64,000 nucleotides of DNA from Sipunculus nudus (lineage: Eukaryota; Annelida; Sipuncula; Golfingiida; Sipunculidae): assembly GCA_026874595.1 (NCBI GenBank), contig CM049307.1, forward strand, positions 96,696,330-96,760,329, in the 5' to 3' direction. Made by a program: the position numbers and the translations under genes. Below, piece after piece: positions 1-14,748 of this stretch. Numbering within the stretch: the first letter of the stretch is position 1; each line of letters begins with the position of its first letter. The notes beneath the pieces were generated by a model. That model searched no databases. It was not told where the DNA came from and saw only the letters and a program-made list of their open reading frames with translations.

Positions 1-1090
1 TGTTCATATCTTTAAAGGTCTCAAAAATACAGAAAAATTTCGTAAAAAAAAACGAACAAATACAGGTGGTGCCACCAGTCTGCAGAAACTTATGAAACAC
101 TCCATGATCAATATCCATGCAAACAATTATGGTTATCTCTGCATTAGTTGTTCAGATACTTTGCTTTTGTATCAAATTTTCCATTATTCTGAGCTGTACT
201 TTGGAGTGCCATAGCTCAAAGGATATGGGTAACAGAGACCAAATTTCAGGTTTCCATGGAGACATATCATGAGTCTCCCTGTGTGTCAAGAACGAAGATT
301 CTAGGTCCAGTCGTTACGATTTGTAACCTGTTGACAGATAACTACATCCTTAAAGGTCTCAAAAATGGAGAAAACAATTCGTGAACATTGAAAAATACAG
401 GTGGCGCCACCAGTCTGCACAAACTGATGAAACATCTCATGATCAATATGTATGTCGAAAATCATGACCATCAGTGATGTAGTTAATGAGATATTGAAGT
501 TTTTGTATGAAATTTTTGACTATTCTGGGGGGTAATTTTGGGCCCCATAGCTCGAAGGATATGGGTAACAGAGACCTAATTTCTGGTTTCCATGGAGACT
601 TTTCATAGGTCTCTCAGTGTGTCAAGAATTAAGATTCTAAGTCCAGTCTTTATGATTTGTGCCTTGTTAACAGATGTTCACATTTTTAAAGGTCTCAAAA
701 ATAGAGAAAAAAATTCGTAAAAAATCGAAAAATACAGGTGGCGCCACCAGTCTGCAGGAAGTGATGTAACATCTCATGATCAATATGTATGCCAAAAATC
801 ATGACCATCAGTCAAGTAGTTAATGAGATATTGAAGTTTTTGTATGAAATTTTTGACTTTTCTGGGCGGTACTTTGGGGCCACATAGCTCGAAGGATATG
901 GGTAACAGAGACCTAATTTCTGGTTTCCAAGGAGATTTTTTATGGACCTCTCAGAATCCCAAGTTACAAGGTTCTAGGTCCAGCGGTTACGATTTGTGCC
1001 TGGTTAACGGACGGACAGGCGGACAGACGGACGACGGACAAAGAGTGATCGCTATAGCTCAGATGACTTTCAGTCAGCTGAGCTAAAAAC
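1..1090 (+). mobile_element. GCTCAGCTGACT/GGAC repeat family, right half of a copy
   Basis: It has three tandem sub-repeats of about 336 bp whose GGTGGCGCCACC palindromes lie at 65 (GGTGGTGCCACC), 400 and 737. After the last come a GGACGGACAGGCGGACAGAC tract and a terminal hairpin of GCTCAGATGACT and AGTCAGCTGAGC ending near 1087. The left end is outside the window. Confidence 0.8.
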
Positions 1091-2059
1091 AGACAAATTA
1101 TGCTTGAAAAGTCACAACTAATAATTGATTGAACTAGAGTGGTCTTTGTAGAGCCCATACCTCCTACACCAGGACAGAACAATCCTAACATGTCTGCTTG
1201 TTATTTCAGACCTGCACATAAATATTATGGTGTCTTTCTTGGCCCATGTACAACTTACCCAAATGTTTCAGCGGAAATCAGCTTTTACATAAACCAGCCA
1301 ACTGACAAATTAACAAAGAGATACTGATGATAATATAACTTTGGGAGAGGTAGTCAAAGACAAAATGCCATCAGAACATCAGGGAAGACAAGAAACATCA
1401 TGCTGAGAATCAGTATTTAAAAGAATCCTGCTACTCTAGAAATGAATAAACTATCAGGAGTGCTTCATGCAACAGGGTCTGACTTCCGGTGTTGCATATA
1501 TGATCTGCATTGTGGGACTAGGGTCTGACCTCCAGGATATCATTCCTAACATGCATGACGTAAAGCTTCCACAAATATAGCGGCAAAGCGTTAGGCTGCT
1601 ACAGATGCAAACATTTATTGCAATTATTTCAAATGTTTTTTGAGCTATTGGGTTGCAAACTTTCTGGTCACATTCACATTCACTTGAAATACCAAATGTT
1701 TTATCTTGTGATACATGAAGTGTAAAGTGTTATACATATAATCACTCTGCTTGTTCATGATCCCTATAACCAATGTATAGTGATTAGTAGTAATTAACTA
1801 TGACCATAGACCCCCAGTCCAACATAGCCAGTTCTTTCCTGTGACCAGGTGCAGGTACCCCGATCACTCTAGTGAGCTGGAGTGTGACTGGCCAAGTGGG
1901 GAGGTCGCAGGAAGGCAGCTTCTCCCTGTGACCCTAGTGTCATAGGAAGGACAGGCAATAAACTAAAACTGACTGCTGATAGTCAGTGCTCTAATTTGAA
2001 GGTTTTGCAGCACTAGTTTTCAAATTTAAGCCACGGCTTTGATAAAGAATATACAGTAC
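1091..2059. other. No gene seen
   Basis: AT-rich sequence between the left repeat and SNX8 exon 10. I searched the minus strand for the missing C-terminal SNX8 exons and saw none. Confidence 0.6.
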
Positions 2060-2173
2060 CTCGTTGCCTCCTTGTATTGTGGCCAGTGTCTTTTTCTTCT
2101 TGTACTGACCCATCTTTTGTAGCGCCCTCTGATGATCATTCAACACACCTTTCTCGTGACGTTCACACAAATC
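2060..2173 (-). CDS. SNX8: SNX8 exon 10 (BAR domain), last exon in window
   Basis: 38 codons, acceptor TGTTTAG, donor GTACTG. It encodes [20 protein letters not shown], then a lysine-rich MGQYKKKK stretch. The [11 protein letters not shown] motif is diagnostic for SNX8. I found no further exon between 1 and 2059, so the C-terminus lies to the left of the window. Confidence 0.9.
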
Positions 2174-5100
2174 CTAAACAAATATCAATGTCTTATGCTG
2201 TTTACTTTAGAAATGCAATAATTTTGAAATATGTTAGGACAGAAAATGAAAAGTATCAATACAAAACCTGTAAAATGAGGCTCTTTGCAAGACACATGAC
2301 CATGTATTTCAGCTATCGGTTACAAAAAAAGCACCAAAAAACTTTTGAAAGCCATTTTTGTCTGATTTAATTCTTTACACTGACACTTCATACAATTCAT
2401 TCCATGAAGATGCCATTTCATTATCTTTTCTAACAGAAAGAAACAACCAGAGTGTTAACATTACTTACAGCTTTAGCTTTCATTTAAGAGCAAACTAAAT
2501 AAATCATTACACCTATGACAATATTTAACATAATGGTACATTACACTATTGGAATATTAACAAATATGGTAAGTTTATTTGTGAACAAAACATGTTTTCT
2601 GCGTAAACATATTAATATGCAATGATCATATGGTGATATACAAGATCTGTTCTGCTATAATTATATACACCTGATCTGTTCCATTATAATTTATTTATAT
2701 AGTGATATATATCTGATCTGTTGTACTCACCCTGTATGCATACAGAAGGTCTAAGAAAGTATTGAGGTCTTCTACAACTCCCTGTTCTTCTTTTGCCGCC
2801 TGAAACCAATCACAAAGTTAAAGACACAAGCAGATATATACAGTGAAACCTGTGATAAAAGACCACCCGTGGGACTGACCAAAATTGGCCTTAATTCACA
2901 GGTGGTCTTATAACACAGGTCAGATAAAACCAACGTGAATGTTTTCAGTCCACCCATTGGAGGTCTTTATAGACAGGTGGTCTTATTAGATAGCTGGTCT
3001 TTCGGACAGGTTCTACTATATATGTATTTTGAATCCTCTCTCTGGAGATCTCAACTCAGGGACTTGTGTTTATAAACTTGCACCTTTTGTCCATAAAACC
3101 TGATCATCGTCAGCAGACTGGCATGCTTGACAGTGGCCCAGGAGTTGTCACATAACCACAAGGTGGCCAAGCGTGCCAAATGGCTTACGCTGATCATGTG
3201 ATAGTTACAAAAGCTACAGCTCAAATAACTTAAGTCACTGAGTAACAAGATTCCTAAACTTTAAGAAATGTCATATGTAAATATTAGGGGTATACACCCA
3301 TTTTCTAACATGGATTTGTACCATGTGCATATTTTCTCCTATTGTGCATGGTGGATTTCAGACTTTGTAAACCCAGTGTACTGGAGAATCTATTATCTGT
3401 CATCTTAGATTTAAAGTTACCTGAAAAACATGAAAGTTCAACCTATTCCAAGAACAAGACCAACTGCTCCCCTTCAAATACATTCTGTACAGTAGAACTG
3501 CTTACAGTTACTCCTAAATAGCAGCCACACCATACATTAATATCCTACTGACTATATCCTATAATGAGGCCACATCTCTTATTACACTACAATATATAGT
3601 CCTTGGTGACCTACAGAATACATTTCTATTGTGTTTTTTAATGTTCTTATATCCTAGTTCTAATGAAATTCTAAGAAAAATTATGCAAGATCTCTATCTA
3701 TGACCGTTTATTTAGTTTATTTTTATGACCACAAAGAAAATACATAAAACAGCTTTTTATTTTATTAAGCTTAGCAAAAATCAATAGACAATACCTTTCT
3801 AATGACAGATCCTTTTGTTGTTGTAAGTGATGAATACATACAGAGATATGATGACAAAATGAGTATGTGGTAACCCTACCTGTGTACTGGCTTTATCAGA
3901 TATGGCAGCAAACTCAACAGCCAGATGCTTGAAGCCTCGTTTTAGCCTGCCCCATGTATCACACGTCCCACATGCCCACGCAGAAACATTTGTGCTGTCA
4001 CTGGCAAGGATACTGAAAATAAAGGTTTTCCTTAATTAAGTTAATTTTCACTTTAATTTAATTCTGCTGTCAGCCAACAGATGGCTTGACTTTTTTTTCT
4101 GTAAACCCTATTATCAAAACAAAATTATGGGTATTGATATGAAAGGTTAATTCATAGTTTCACTATACTTGAAGCATTAACACATTATAATTTGCATATA
4201 ACAAGTGACCAAGGGGTCATGACACTCAGCTGACTAGGAAGACATTCACAAAAGGAATTTTATCATCTGAATGCCAAATTTTGTTGCTGGTATCCCAATT
4301 CAACTGATGCATAGCTGAGAGGATATGGGTAACAGAGACCTACTTTCAGGTTTCCAAGGAGATTTATCAAGTACCTCCCTGGATGTCAAGTTAGAAGATT
4401 CTGGGTCTAGCAGTTACGTTTTGTGTCTAGTTAATGGACAGACAGACAGTATTTTTAATTAAAGATCCTAACAACATATGACAAAGTGAACTATATATGA
4501 AAAGCGACCCAATATTGGAGTGAATTATCATTATTTAATAACTGTATTCTGAACATAACTTGAAATACTTTGTGCTTATATAAAAATGGTGCATGGACAA
4601 AGGACTCTTATATTTTACTTTCGTTTTTAAGTTACCTGAGCTCTTTTCCTAACATGATCATGTCGTTGGCGTACCCCGCTGCCCTGTACACCATACGGTC
4701 GGCGATCTCCTTCAGTTTGAGTATACTCGCCATCAGTATTCGCACATGTTCCCGGCTATTGCTGAACTGTGTCTGTGTGTCCATGGGGACTATATCCTGT
4801 CACAATAATAAACATGATTAATACAGAGACAGAGAAGTATATATGTTTATGTGAAATTATGTAAAAATTCATCACCTCTTTTATTTTTTATGCTTTTACC
4901 ATAACATATACAGTTGAACCTGTCTGAAAGGACACCTGTTTAATAAGACCAGCCTTTATTTCTAATTTCTGTAAATTCCCAGTTTATTATTTTCAATGAA
5001 AGAGTAACAATGACACAATATTCGGGTTTGCAAAACCTTGGAAGACATTTTTCTAATGTTAAAGAGGAATGATCAGGCAAATCAAACCACACAAAACAAT

Positions 5101-6125
5101 TCATTATAAACTCCAAATTTATATATATATATATATATACAAACACACAGACACACATATATATATAACAGGACAAGCTCTGATCCATTAGCAGTGCTGA
5201 TTGTACTAAGAGGAAGTTCAATCAGAGTTTCTCCTTTGAAAAACTGAAGTCCTGGTTAATGCTAGCTGGACTGCAGTTTCTACTAGTACCAAACATATCA
5301 GAGTGTACCCTTGGACAAACAATATACAGCACAAATTATTATCCATTTTAATTATGAGCTGTGGTTTCCTTATTACTAACTGCACATTTCCATGAAATAT
5401 ATTTAAAAGGAACAAACTGCTTTGGCTAAACTGATCAACTGGACTGACCTTTGCTTTCAGGGCAATTTCACTGGTCATAAACTCATCTGGAACCCCTCTG
5501 AAGTGGTCTCTGATCTTGTGTTGCATATCCTGTAAACACAGCACATAAACATTATATGCACTCACAATACTGGCACCAAAATGTCTAGATATCTGATGTC
5601 TAGTAACTAAAAAAACCTCTTGAACCTTTCATATTAATATGCAAAACAATGCAGATCCCACTGCAAACAGACTGTTGGTTTTGTTCAATGTGCATATTTA
5701 TAACATGTGGGAGGCCCACTATAAGAACTGAAAGGCATTCAACTGGACATCTGGCAGCAAGTCAGACAAACAAGATTTTAACAAATGGCATTTTGTAACT
5801 ATTGACCTTTCATTTTCTGCACATGTGCAACTACCTTCAGTTACATGTTTTTTTCTGTTTGTCAAAACAGGTGCATGTACCATGTTTTTTAGATAAACAA
5901 GGGTGGTCATCCACCACAGGGCCATTATGAGAACCTTATAAGCAGGAATTACCTACAATTCAATAACATTTATGCAGAGTAAATGTACGCAGCATAAACA
6001 GAAACTCATATTAAGTCTACAGATAAGGCAGGTGAATAGCTGGCTTTAAAAGTTTAAGAACATCCTAACATGCATGCAACAACACCTATTGTCTGTCTCT
6101 CTGTCTGTCTGTCTTTGTCTGACTC

Positions 6126-6158
<33 letters not shown>

Positions 6159-9100
6159 TGCACATTACTTACTGAGCCAGTAAATGTGAAGAAGAATTTG
6201 ACAAGTTTGTCTTCAGCGACTGTGGGATGTCTGGATAACAAGTTTAGGAACCTCTGTAACGATCTCCTCCTCTTCTCAATGAAGTCACGATCAGCTTCAA
6301 ATACACACAAAAAATTGTCACATATCACAATAAAATCAACTACAATGTAACATATACACTCAACTTTCAAGACTTTAGCCTTCATTAAGATAAGATAAAA
6401 AACTGTAATCAGAGATTCAATGTACTAAACACGCCATCACTAAACATGCAAAACTCTTTAAATGTTTCATGGTTAGGTCCATTACGGCATTAGCTGAAGT
6501 CTACTTGATGAGAATAAAGAAATATTATAAGATGAACAATTTCTAAGCCTTTCTTGAACTCAGAAACTATATGGAGGTATTGTGAACAAAACTTTCAGTC
6601 ATAAGTCGTTATTACATTGGTGCAAATCTGATCTTGTTTCCATCTGTTTCAACACATCCATCAGTGTCCACCGTCTGTACTTTCTGTGTATTTTCTCAGA
6701 CTGGAAGCAAGCAGTTACAAGAGAGTCCTGTTCATAAACGCTGAGCTGACGGAGTAGATCATGTTATACATTCTGATTAATGTTGGTTTCTTCTGACAAA
6801 TAACAGCATGTTTAAGTTGATGTGGTTAAGGACAGAGGGCAGCACTTCCTGGTATTTCATTATCTGAAAACTCAAAAGATTGCCGCATCTAAATATGTAT
6901 CTGAACCAGCAGCAGGACTTACCACCCATCATTTTCTTTGGAGGGAGTCTGGGGATCATACGATATGGAAACCTCAACATGAGTAAATCTTGTAATGCCA
7001 CAAAGTCATTGTATCTTCTTCTTACTGTACACTGGTACCTCTGAAAAAAAAAGTATTTGTACAATACATCATCCACCAGTACTCTTCCAAACAGGCAAAA
7101 AATCCACTTATGGTCAAGACAATAAGAAGTAGCATTCAACAAAATGTTTATGTAAAAGGAATTTTAGGGAAAAAATGATAAAGTTGCGCAAAACTGAAAT
7201 TTGTTCTATCTTTAATACAAAATCTCACCAAGTGTTGTGTCAGGAAATTTGTTTTTCCTTTCAATAGAATTTTATATAATATCATTCCTTACAATTCTAT
7301 TTAATTTTTTTTATCAAAGACTATGCCAAAATAAGAAATCAAACTGTAGGACCAATAGCCATGTCTAATGTGAAATTCATACACCCATAAAAAGCTGAAG
7401 CTTTGAAGTGGTATCAAGGGGATGCTATTTAATTTCCCCTTTTACAGTATAATGTAGACCTTGTATAATCCTATATAAGTTTGACGTTATACACAATCAG
7501 TGCTCGTTCTTGACCCACCTGGCTTGTGACCTCATATTCGACGTGTTTGAGTATTAATCCTTTCTTCTCCGGGACCAAAGCAACCTTGATATTGTCCATA
7601 CCTCGTAACTCGTGATGAACGTAACCTAGCACGTTAGGCTGCTTCTCTCTCCTGACCTTGACACTTAATCTCTGGAGGTCAGTGAGGTCCCCCAGAGAAG
7701 GTTTTGGCAGTTCTAAACATAAATAACAGCAAATATTAACTTCTTTAATTAAAGTCTTCTCTATTAAAGTCTTTGTATTATACAGGCAGAGTCTACATTA
7801 TTCAAGTCTATATGCAAGACCGAGTCCAGACCACTTAGAATAACTCTACATGTTATACCTGTTAGTCAATTCAAGTAAACCTGCAGTAGAATATCTAACT
7901 TTGTTAATTCTATGGCATAATATACACACTACTAGAAATCTACATTCTAAGGAATGCAAGCCTTCGCCATGTCGGGGAATCCCTATACTGTTAGATGCTC
8001 TCAAAACGATGTTTACATTCACATATTGGGCCCATATTCCCAGGTTTATTCATGCAAAACTGAATGAACATTGTGAATATTCCTTCCTGAATCTGGATCA
8101 TGTGCCAGATCCACACCAAGTCAAATTGATTCTTCATTAGCCCATTCTTAAATGCCCTGAAAATTTCATGAGATTCAATTCATTCCTGTGGAGTTGAGGG
8201 TTGTTTCAATGTGTGTGTATATGTGTATATGGTTGCACAGCAATATTCTTGCAGGTAAAGCTTTATTTCAAAGGGAAGAAGTTATTTTAAGTGTCTATTC
8301 AACATGTTTTATACGTGATTGGGCCCAGTTATAAATGTGCCCTGCTAAAGAATAAACCTTGTCATTCTCAAAACTACAAATGAAGATGCATATAAATTGA
8401 GAAACTGGGGATGGTGTCCACAGCATTCTTCAGGTGTTACAATTCTAATAGCTTGATTAGCATACCAAATCACATGACAAATTAATCCAGCAATTCCTGA
8501 GAAATATGGTCTTTTTCATGTATTTTATGTCATAGATGATTTTCAGTCAGCTGAGCTAAAATTCACCTTGTACCGGACTTTGGAAGTGTCAAAGTTTTGT
8601 TGTAAAATTCTTTATCTTAATAAAGTTTTAGTATGATTGACTGTGGTACCAGGAGCATACCTGTGTTTATGAACCTACTACGTCAACCCATAATTTTGTG
8701 TTTTTTAAGCTTCATATCAATTAAACCTGCTATTTGTGTGATGCATTATGAATAAGGAACACTATTATTATCAGTAACCTGTGATATCAGGAATCTTTAG
8801 CAAATATACACAATAGAGGCATTGTTTAGGAACAGGATTATTAATCAAACAGTCAGTTCAAATAAGACTGAGGAGATTATCATGAACAGGTTAGTGGTCC
8901 TGATTAAAGGACTCATACGCTCAGTGCTTATTTGTCTAGATGCAGATCTGATAATTTACATTATTAGGACCCTGCCTATTTGAGAGCCCTATAGTATAAG
9001 GTTTCTCGTCTGTCCATTCATGATAAAATATTATCCTATTTTAATGAAGGGTGCGTAATTTCACAATGAGGCCACTGAAAATTTTTTTAATATATATAGT

Positions 9101-12100
9101 GCTATTCTTGAAAACTGATTTCTAACAACAGCAAATACAAGGATTAGTCACAGATTTTTATAAAAAATATGTTATAAACCTCTCAACTACTATGAGTCAA
9201 AAGGAAAATGAAATCCTGGGTTCAGGTGAAACATAAAATCACTCATCTCTCTCCCCTTCCCAAAATTAAATCTATTGTGAAAATGACATTACATCATGTA
9301 CATATTAGTATCTAGGAAATGGTGAAAAAAGAAACTTTAATAAAGACATAAACCATGTTACAGTGGTCCTCATAATAACCAGAAGGTCAGAATCGTAATC
9401 CCCTGTCATTTATGTCACAGTTATAGCACCTGCCAGGTCATCAAGTACAAATTGATACAGTAGTAATTACTTCCCTGACAGAAATCTGAACACGGTCTCG
9501 CAACATGCTGGCCCAAGATCAGGGATGCTATACACTTCATTATAAAATATAAGATTTTTCAGCTCTTCCTCTAAAACCATGCAGCTGAACAGGTCATAAG
9601 GAGACACCGTAAGTTAACACACTTTTTCTCATACTGATGAAATGTGATATCTGCAACATAGAAATCTTGAAATGTACACAGACATGTTATGTCCTAAATG
9701 ATATAGAGGTTGGAGATAAGATTTAATACTTGATATCATCAGTATAACCACCCAGGAAGGTAACAGGAAAGCTTTTTTGTTTGCTGTTATAAACTTATGT
9801 CATTTAAATTTTGGGGGACTTTGTGTGGTTTTTGCAGTATAACATGTCTATACTATCAATAATATTATTTTTTTATGTTTATGTTTCTTAATTATCACAT
9901 GTAAATTTGAGTTATCTCGTTTTTGAAACAGACTTATCTAACCAAATGAATTATTGTCTATTAACTGTGTTGTCTTAAGTCATGGACTATTTCTTATCTA
10001 ATGAATTATTGTATATTAATTATGTTTTATTATGTAAACCACTGTCAGGTAGCCACAAGTCACAAGACTAAGAAATAACATTTTATGTGGTTTGTATCAT
10101 CAATCAATGTATTTTATTGATTTCTTTTTAGTCAGCAGTTATCAAGGATTCACTCTAACAGAAGTATCAGAGATTTGATCCGTATAATTTAATTTAGGGC
10201 TGAACCACAGGCACTCAAATAGCTATTACTATAGATTTCTGTTAGACATGTAGATCTGTTACATTTCTGGTTTAATCCATTATATCAAGTGCTAATGTGA
10301 TACTGACATGGCTCTTTTCACCTAATATGTTCCCTCTGTTGTTATGTAATATCATATATATATTATATATTACATGGAATGTATGGAATAGTAAACATAT
10401 TATATATAATATATGGAATCATTTATAGATATTATATAATATGGCACAGTATGTATATTTAACAATATAGTGAATAGTTTATATATATTATATAATATTT
10501 GGAATAGCATATATATTGTATAATATAAGGAATAGGCAGAAAAGCATACCGGCTGCTGAACCAACATAAATGGCACTAAACCCTCTTCAGCCGATCCCCT
10601 ATGTATGGCAAACTTGCTGTATCCATATCCATATATGTACCTATGTCATCAAGGTATCAAGTAAAACACGAGCAGCTCCGATATGCTACACCGTAGATAT
10701 ATTCATATTCTAATACACCCAGTTTTGGGCACCATACCTTGGTCAGAGAATGATTCGAGGATTTTGTCGTTGATGGCCTTGCCTTGCTGGGCCAGCGCTG
10801 TGAGGGCCAGGGCCTTGTACAGTCCATTTCTTGTCAGGTAGCCTTGCTTGTTGTCCACAGCATCCCAGATCTGAGGAAAGAATCAGATAAGTTTATACTA
10901 GTGTAAGGATCTATCAACACAAAACATCTCATTATGTTATGTTCCTTGTCAGCAACATATGACATGTCAAAGATTATTAAAGGGACATTATCAGGAGCAA
11001 TATCATGCCTATTCTTTCATTAGTTATCAGTTCAGTTTTGCTTTATACAAGAGTTTTCCAGCAAAACCATCCAAGCACACGATCTCAGTACCTTCCCTAC
11101 ATCTTATTATTGTTCTGCTTGTGAGTAAACACAGTCCACGTGTCTGTTTACCATAAGAAGACTGTGTGAGCAGAAGTCCGATTTTGTGTCATGCTAACAT
11201 ATCCCAAACAAGGAGAAGTCCAATCATGAACGTGTACAGCTTTGAACTTGTATGTGTTTCGCTCCCTATGAGAGAAGAGGATTCAAAGCTACTGAGCTCA
11301 TATCTAAATTATTATACACTTTGAAACTAAATACTTTTTAGATGAACAAGAGGTGTCAAGCAAACTTTTATAGCACCTTTTAATCCCTTATGAATACTAA
11401 GTCATGTTGATAAGATAATGAGATATAGTCATAAACAAAATAAACTAGAATACCGTTAGTCGACATGCCACTACATGTATCGGCCAAAATCTGAGTGGGA
11501 CTGGTGAAGTGAGTCATGGATTGAGAGGCAAGAGGTAATAGAGTGAGATGTGTTCCATATTAGCAAGGATGTCTGCCATGTTAACATGATTATAGGTGGT
11601 GCCATCTGATATTTGAAAGAGAACGCTATCGAAGATGTATACATGTGCAAAATTTCAGATGGATAAGTCAAACCACTGCTGAGATGTGAGTGATTTTACC
11701 GTAGGCAGATGAACAGATGGACACCATGCAAAAATGGTTGTAAATTGGGCCACCAAATTTGTAAAAGCTGTAGAGCTATGAAAGATCTATACTCATGCAA
11801 TATTGCCAAAAAGTCAAATCAATCCTGAGATATTAGCATGGATGTCTGCAGCTAAAATGTGTATGAAGCTGGCGCCACCTGCAACAAAATCCAGAAAACT
11901 ATCCAATAAGTTTAATCATGTAAAATTTTAGGCAGATATGTCAAACCACTGCTGAGATGCGAGTGATTTTATCCCACGGCAGACAAACAGAAGGATGCTG
12001 TGCAAAAATGGTTGCAGGTGGCGCCTCCAGTTTTGTGTATGATTAAACGCCATATGAGATCTATACACATGCAAAATTTCAGGTGGATATGTCCAACCAC

Positions 12101-14688
12101 TGCAGAGATATGAGAGATTTTAACCCAAGGCAGATGGTTGCTGTGCAAAAATGATTGTAGGTGGCCCTACCATTTTTTGTGTGTGTTATAAAACTAACCA
12201 AGAGCTACACTTGTGCAAAATTTCAGCCCGATTGGTCAAACAAGTGTGAAGATATGTGGGTTAATGTGTCAAAACAGACACCAGATGGACGAACTGTAAA
12301 GAGGAAAGGTCAGAGGTCAACAAAATTTTTTGGCACCAGCTCACGTGACCCAACAATGGTGTCAAGTTTCGGAACAATCAGTCCAGTGGTCTCAGAGTTC
12401 TATTCCAGAAACAAATGCAGTGGGCAGCAGCGGAACCCGGTCAAAAACATAGTATCTACAAAACTTTGTTTGGGCAGATACAATTACAAAGATCATGTCA
12501 AACCAATCACCTTACTGTGGCAAGCCTCCATTGGGATGGTAATACATGTGAACTTGCATTATGAATTAGAAAATGTAGTTTTTTTTGTAGCATTGAATAA
12601 TCGCTGCATTAAATTGCAAACCCTCAATTAAAGGGGCCTAATCATCTATAAAGCAAGTTGAATGAACACAAAAAAAATAGCTTCTTCCCTTTAAATAAAT
12701 TTGTACATGCCAAAAATTGCCCTGAAACCGATTGCTTACTCCTGTAAACAAGTCTTTAAAACAGTGGACTGGTTGTGATCACTGGCGTCAACATAAACAC
12801 AGCCCGTGGGACTCGATGCATCACTGGGCCACAAAACCTGCCAATCATGAGATGTTCTGACTGATGTGGCCCGTGAATGTAATACAAATTCCTGCAGGTT
12901 GAAACACAGCATGTTGCAGCTCACAACTGGACCTCTAGTCACGCAGCTTTGTTATGGTGAACAGACACGTGGACTGTGTTTAGGAACATGCAGAGCCAGA
13001 ATAAGGTTTAAACAGCCATATGCCAGGAACTGAGACTGTGTGCTGGGATGGTTTTGCTGGTAAACTTTTGTATAAAGCAAAACTGAATTGACAGTATGAA
13101 AGAATAGGAAAAATATTGCCCCTGATTATGTCCCTTTAAATTGTAATCAATCCATCATTGATTTGTTTTGGTTATTATTTTATGCATGCACTACCCAAAA
13201 TACCCTCAATGATCTGTCAATTTGACTGAGAACGCTGTGATGCTGAGACTATGTTTTGTGCATGTGCTCAAGATACAGTTTCAGCCTTCGCCATTAAAGT
13301 GCTCAACTTGTATAGAAACTAAAATACAGACATATAATGATATAGCAAGCTAAATTTTTCCTTGCTAAAATTAAACATCAGGTGTGGTAAAACATTTGTC
13401 TTAATAAAAGTAATAATCAAAGTGAGAACAGAATCAATGGTAAAGAATTAATTACTTGTCAAATCAAATCTAAACCCTAACAATTAACAAGTATACAGTC
13501 AGTACCAAAAATATAATAACATACTGTATCATTCAATGAAGTGTCCACTGGATTCCAGTTATTACTTACAAGTTACATATGCAATAAGTAATCCAAGTTA
13601 GAATATATAAATAAAATCAGGTCTAGTTTAACTTTACTCTGTGACTCAGAACACACCTAAGGTGTGACCAGAATGTGTTACTATTAAAAACAGCAATACT
13701 CACCATGACAAATTACCTAGCTATTCACTTTATGGAAAAATTCACATTTTCAAATGATATCTTATAAAAAAAAGCATAAATAAATGTCTTTCAAACACAC
13801 CCATGCCTGTTACTCACTCATGTCATTTCACTGGGCTATCATACTAAAGTCTTAGTAATTGACTGTGAATAAACTCTCAGGTAACTTCCAGGTTAATTTA
13901 TAAGTGTACCCATCAATACAAACAACTGAACATATACCTGGCTATTGCAGTCACAAATATTCACTTTATGCAAGCTTGATTTTGCAGATTCTTGAGGGAT
14001 ATATTCTTTATAAAAGATCCATATTAACATGCTCTATCTTTCTCTTTATATAGAGGAAACTGCATAAAAGCCAATGAAACAATCAGCTTAAGTGAAGATA
14101 TGATCTGTATCTGCATGGTTATAAGAGACTAAATATGAATATTTAAAATGTCTGAATATCAAATTGCCTAGAAATCAATCAAAATACAAATCCATAATTA
14201 CTCTTACCTATGGTTTGTTGTTTTTTCTATTGCTGTCTATCAGTTAAGCCAGATTATTAATACGATTTTATTTCAATAGTTTAATGACATTTGGTAGTAT
14301 AACTGGCTAAAGTAACAAAAATAATTAAAATGTTACATTTTGCAGCTGGTTTCCCCTAAATTTAATTTTAAAAAAATATCTGAACCTGGAGGAAGTGGGA
14401 ACTAATCTGGTCAAGTCCAAGTGTATATTTATTGCTATTTATGAGCTGGGACCACCACCACTTAATCATGGGCTCAAGCCCTGATGATATGAAGAAGGAA
14501 ACAAGAATACCCATAATCAAAGAAAAACAAGCCGAGACCACGCTGAAATCAGGAGCTCAGGTGCTCCTCTCCCTGCTCATAAATTTGTTAAACAAACAAG
14601 AGACTTTTTTCCTGGTCACAGGCATGAGAAAAGACCCATGGGAAATATCTTGAAAATGAAAAGGGGGACCAGCAGGTTTCAAGTATGA

Positions 14689-14748
<60 letters not shown>

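Noticed and set aside
12161-12631. 156-codon plus-strand frame inside the TTAA element
   Set aside because: It starts at GTG, crosses tandem-repeat sequence, and shows no transposase motif.
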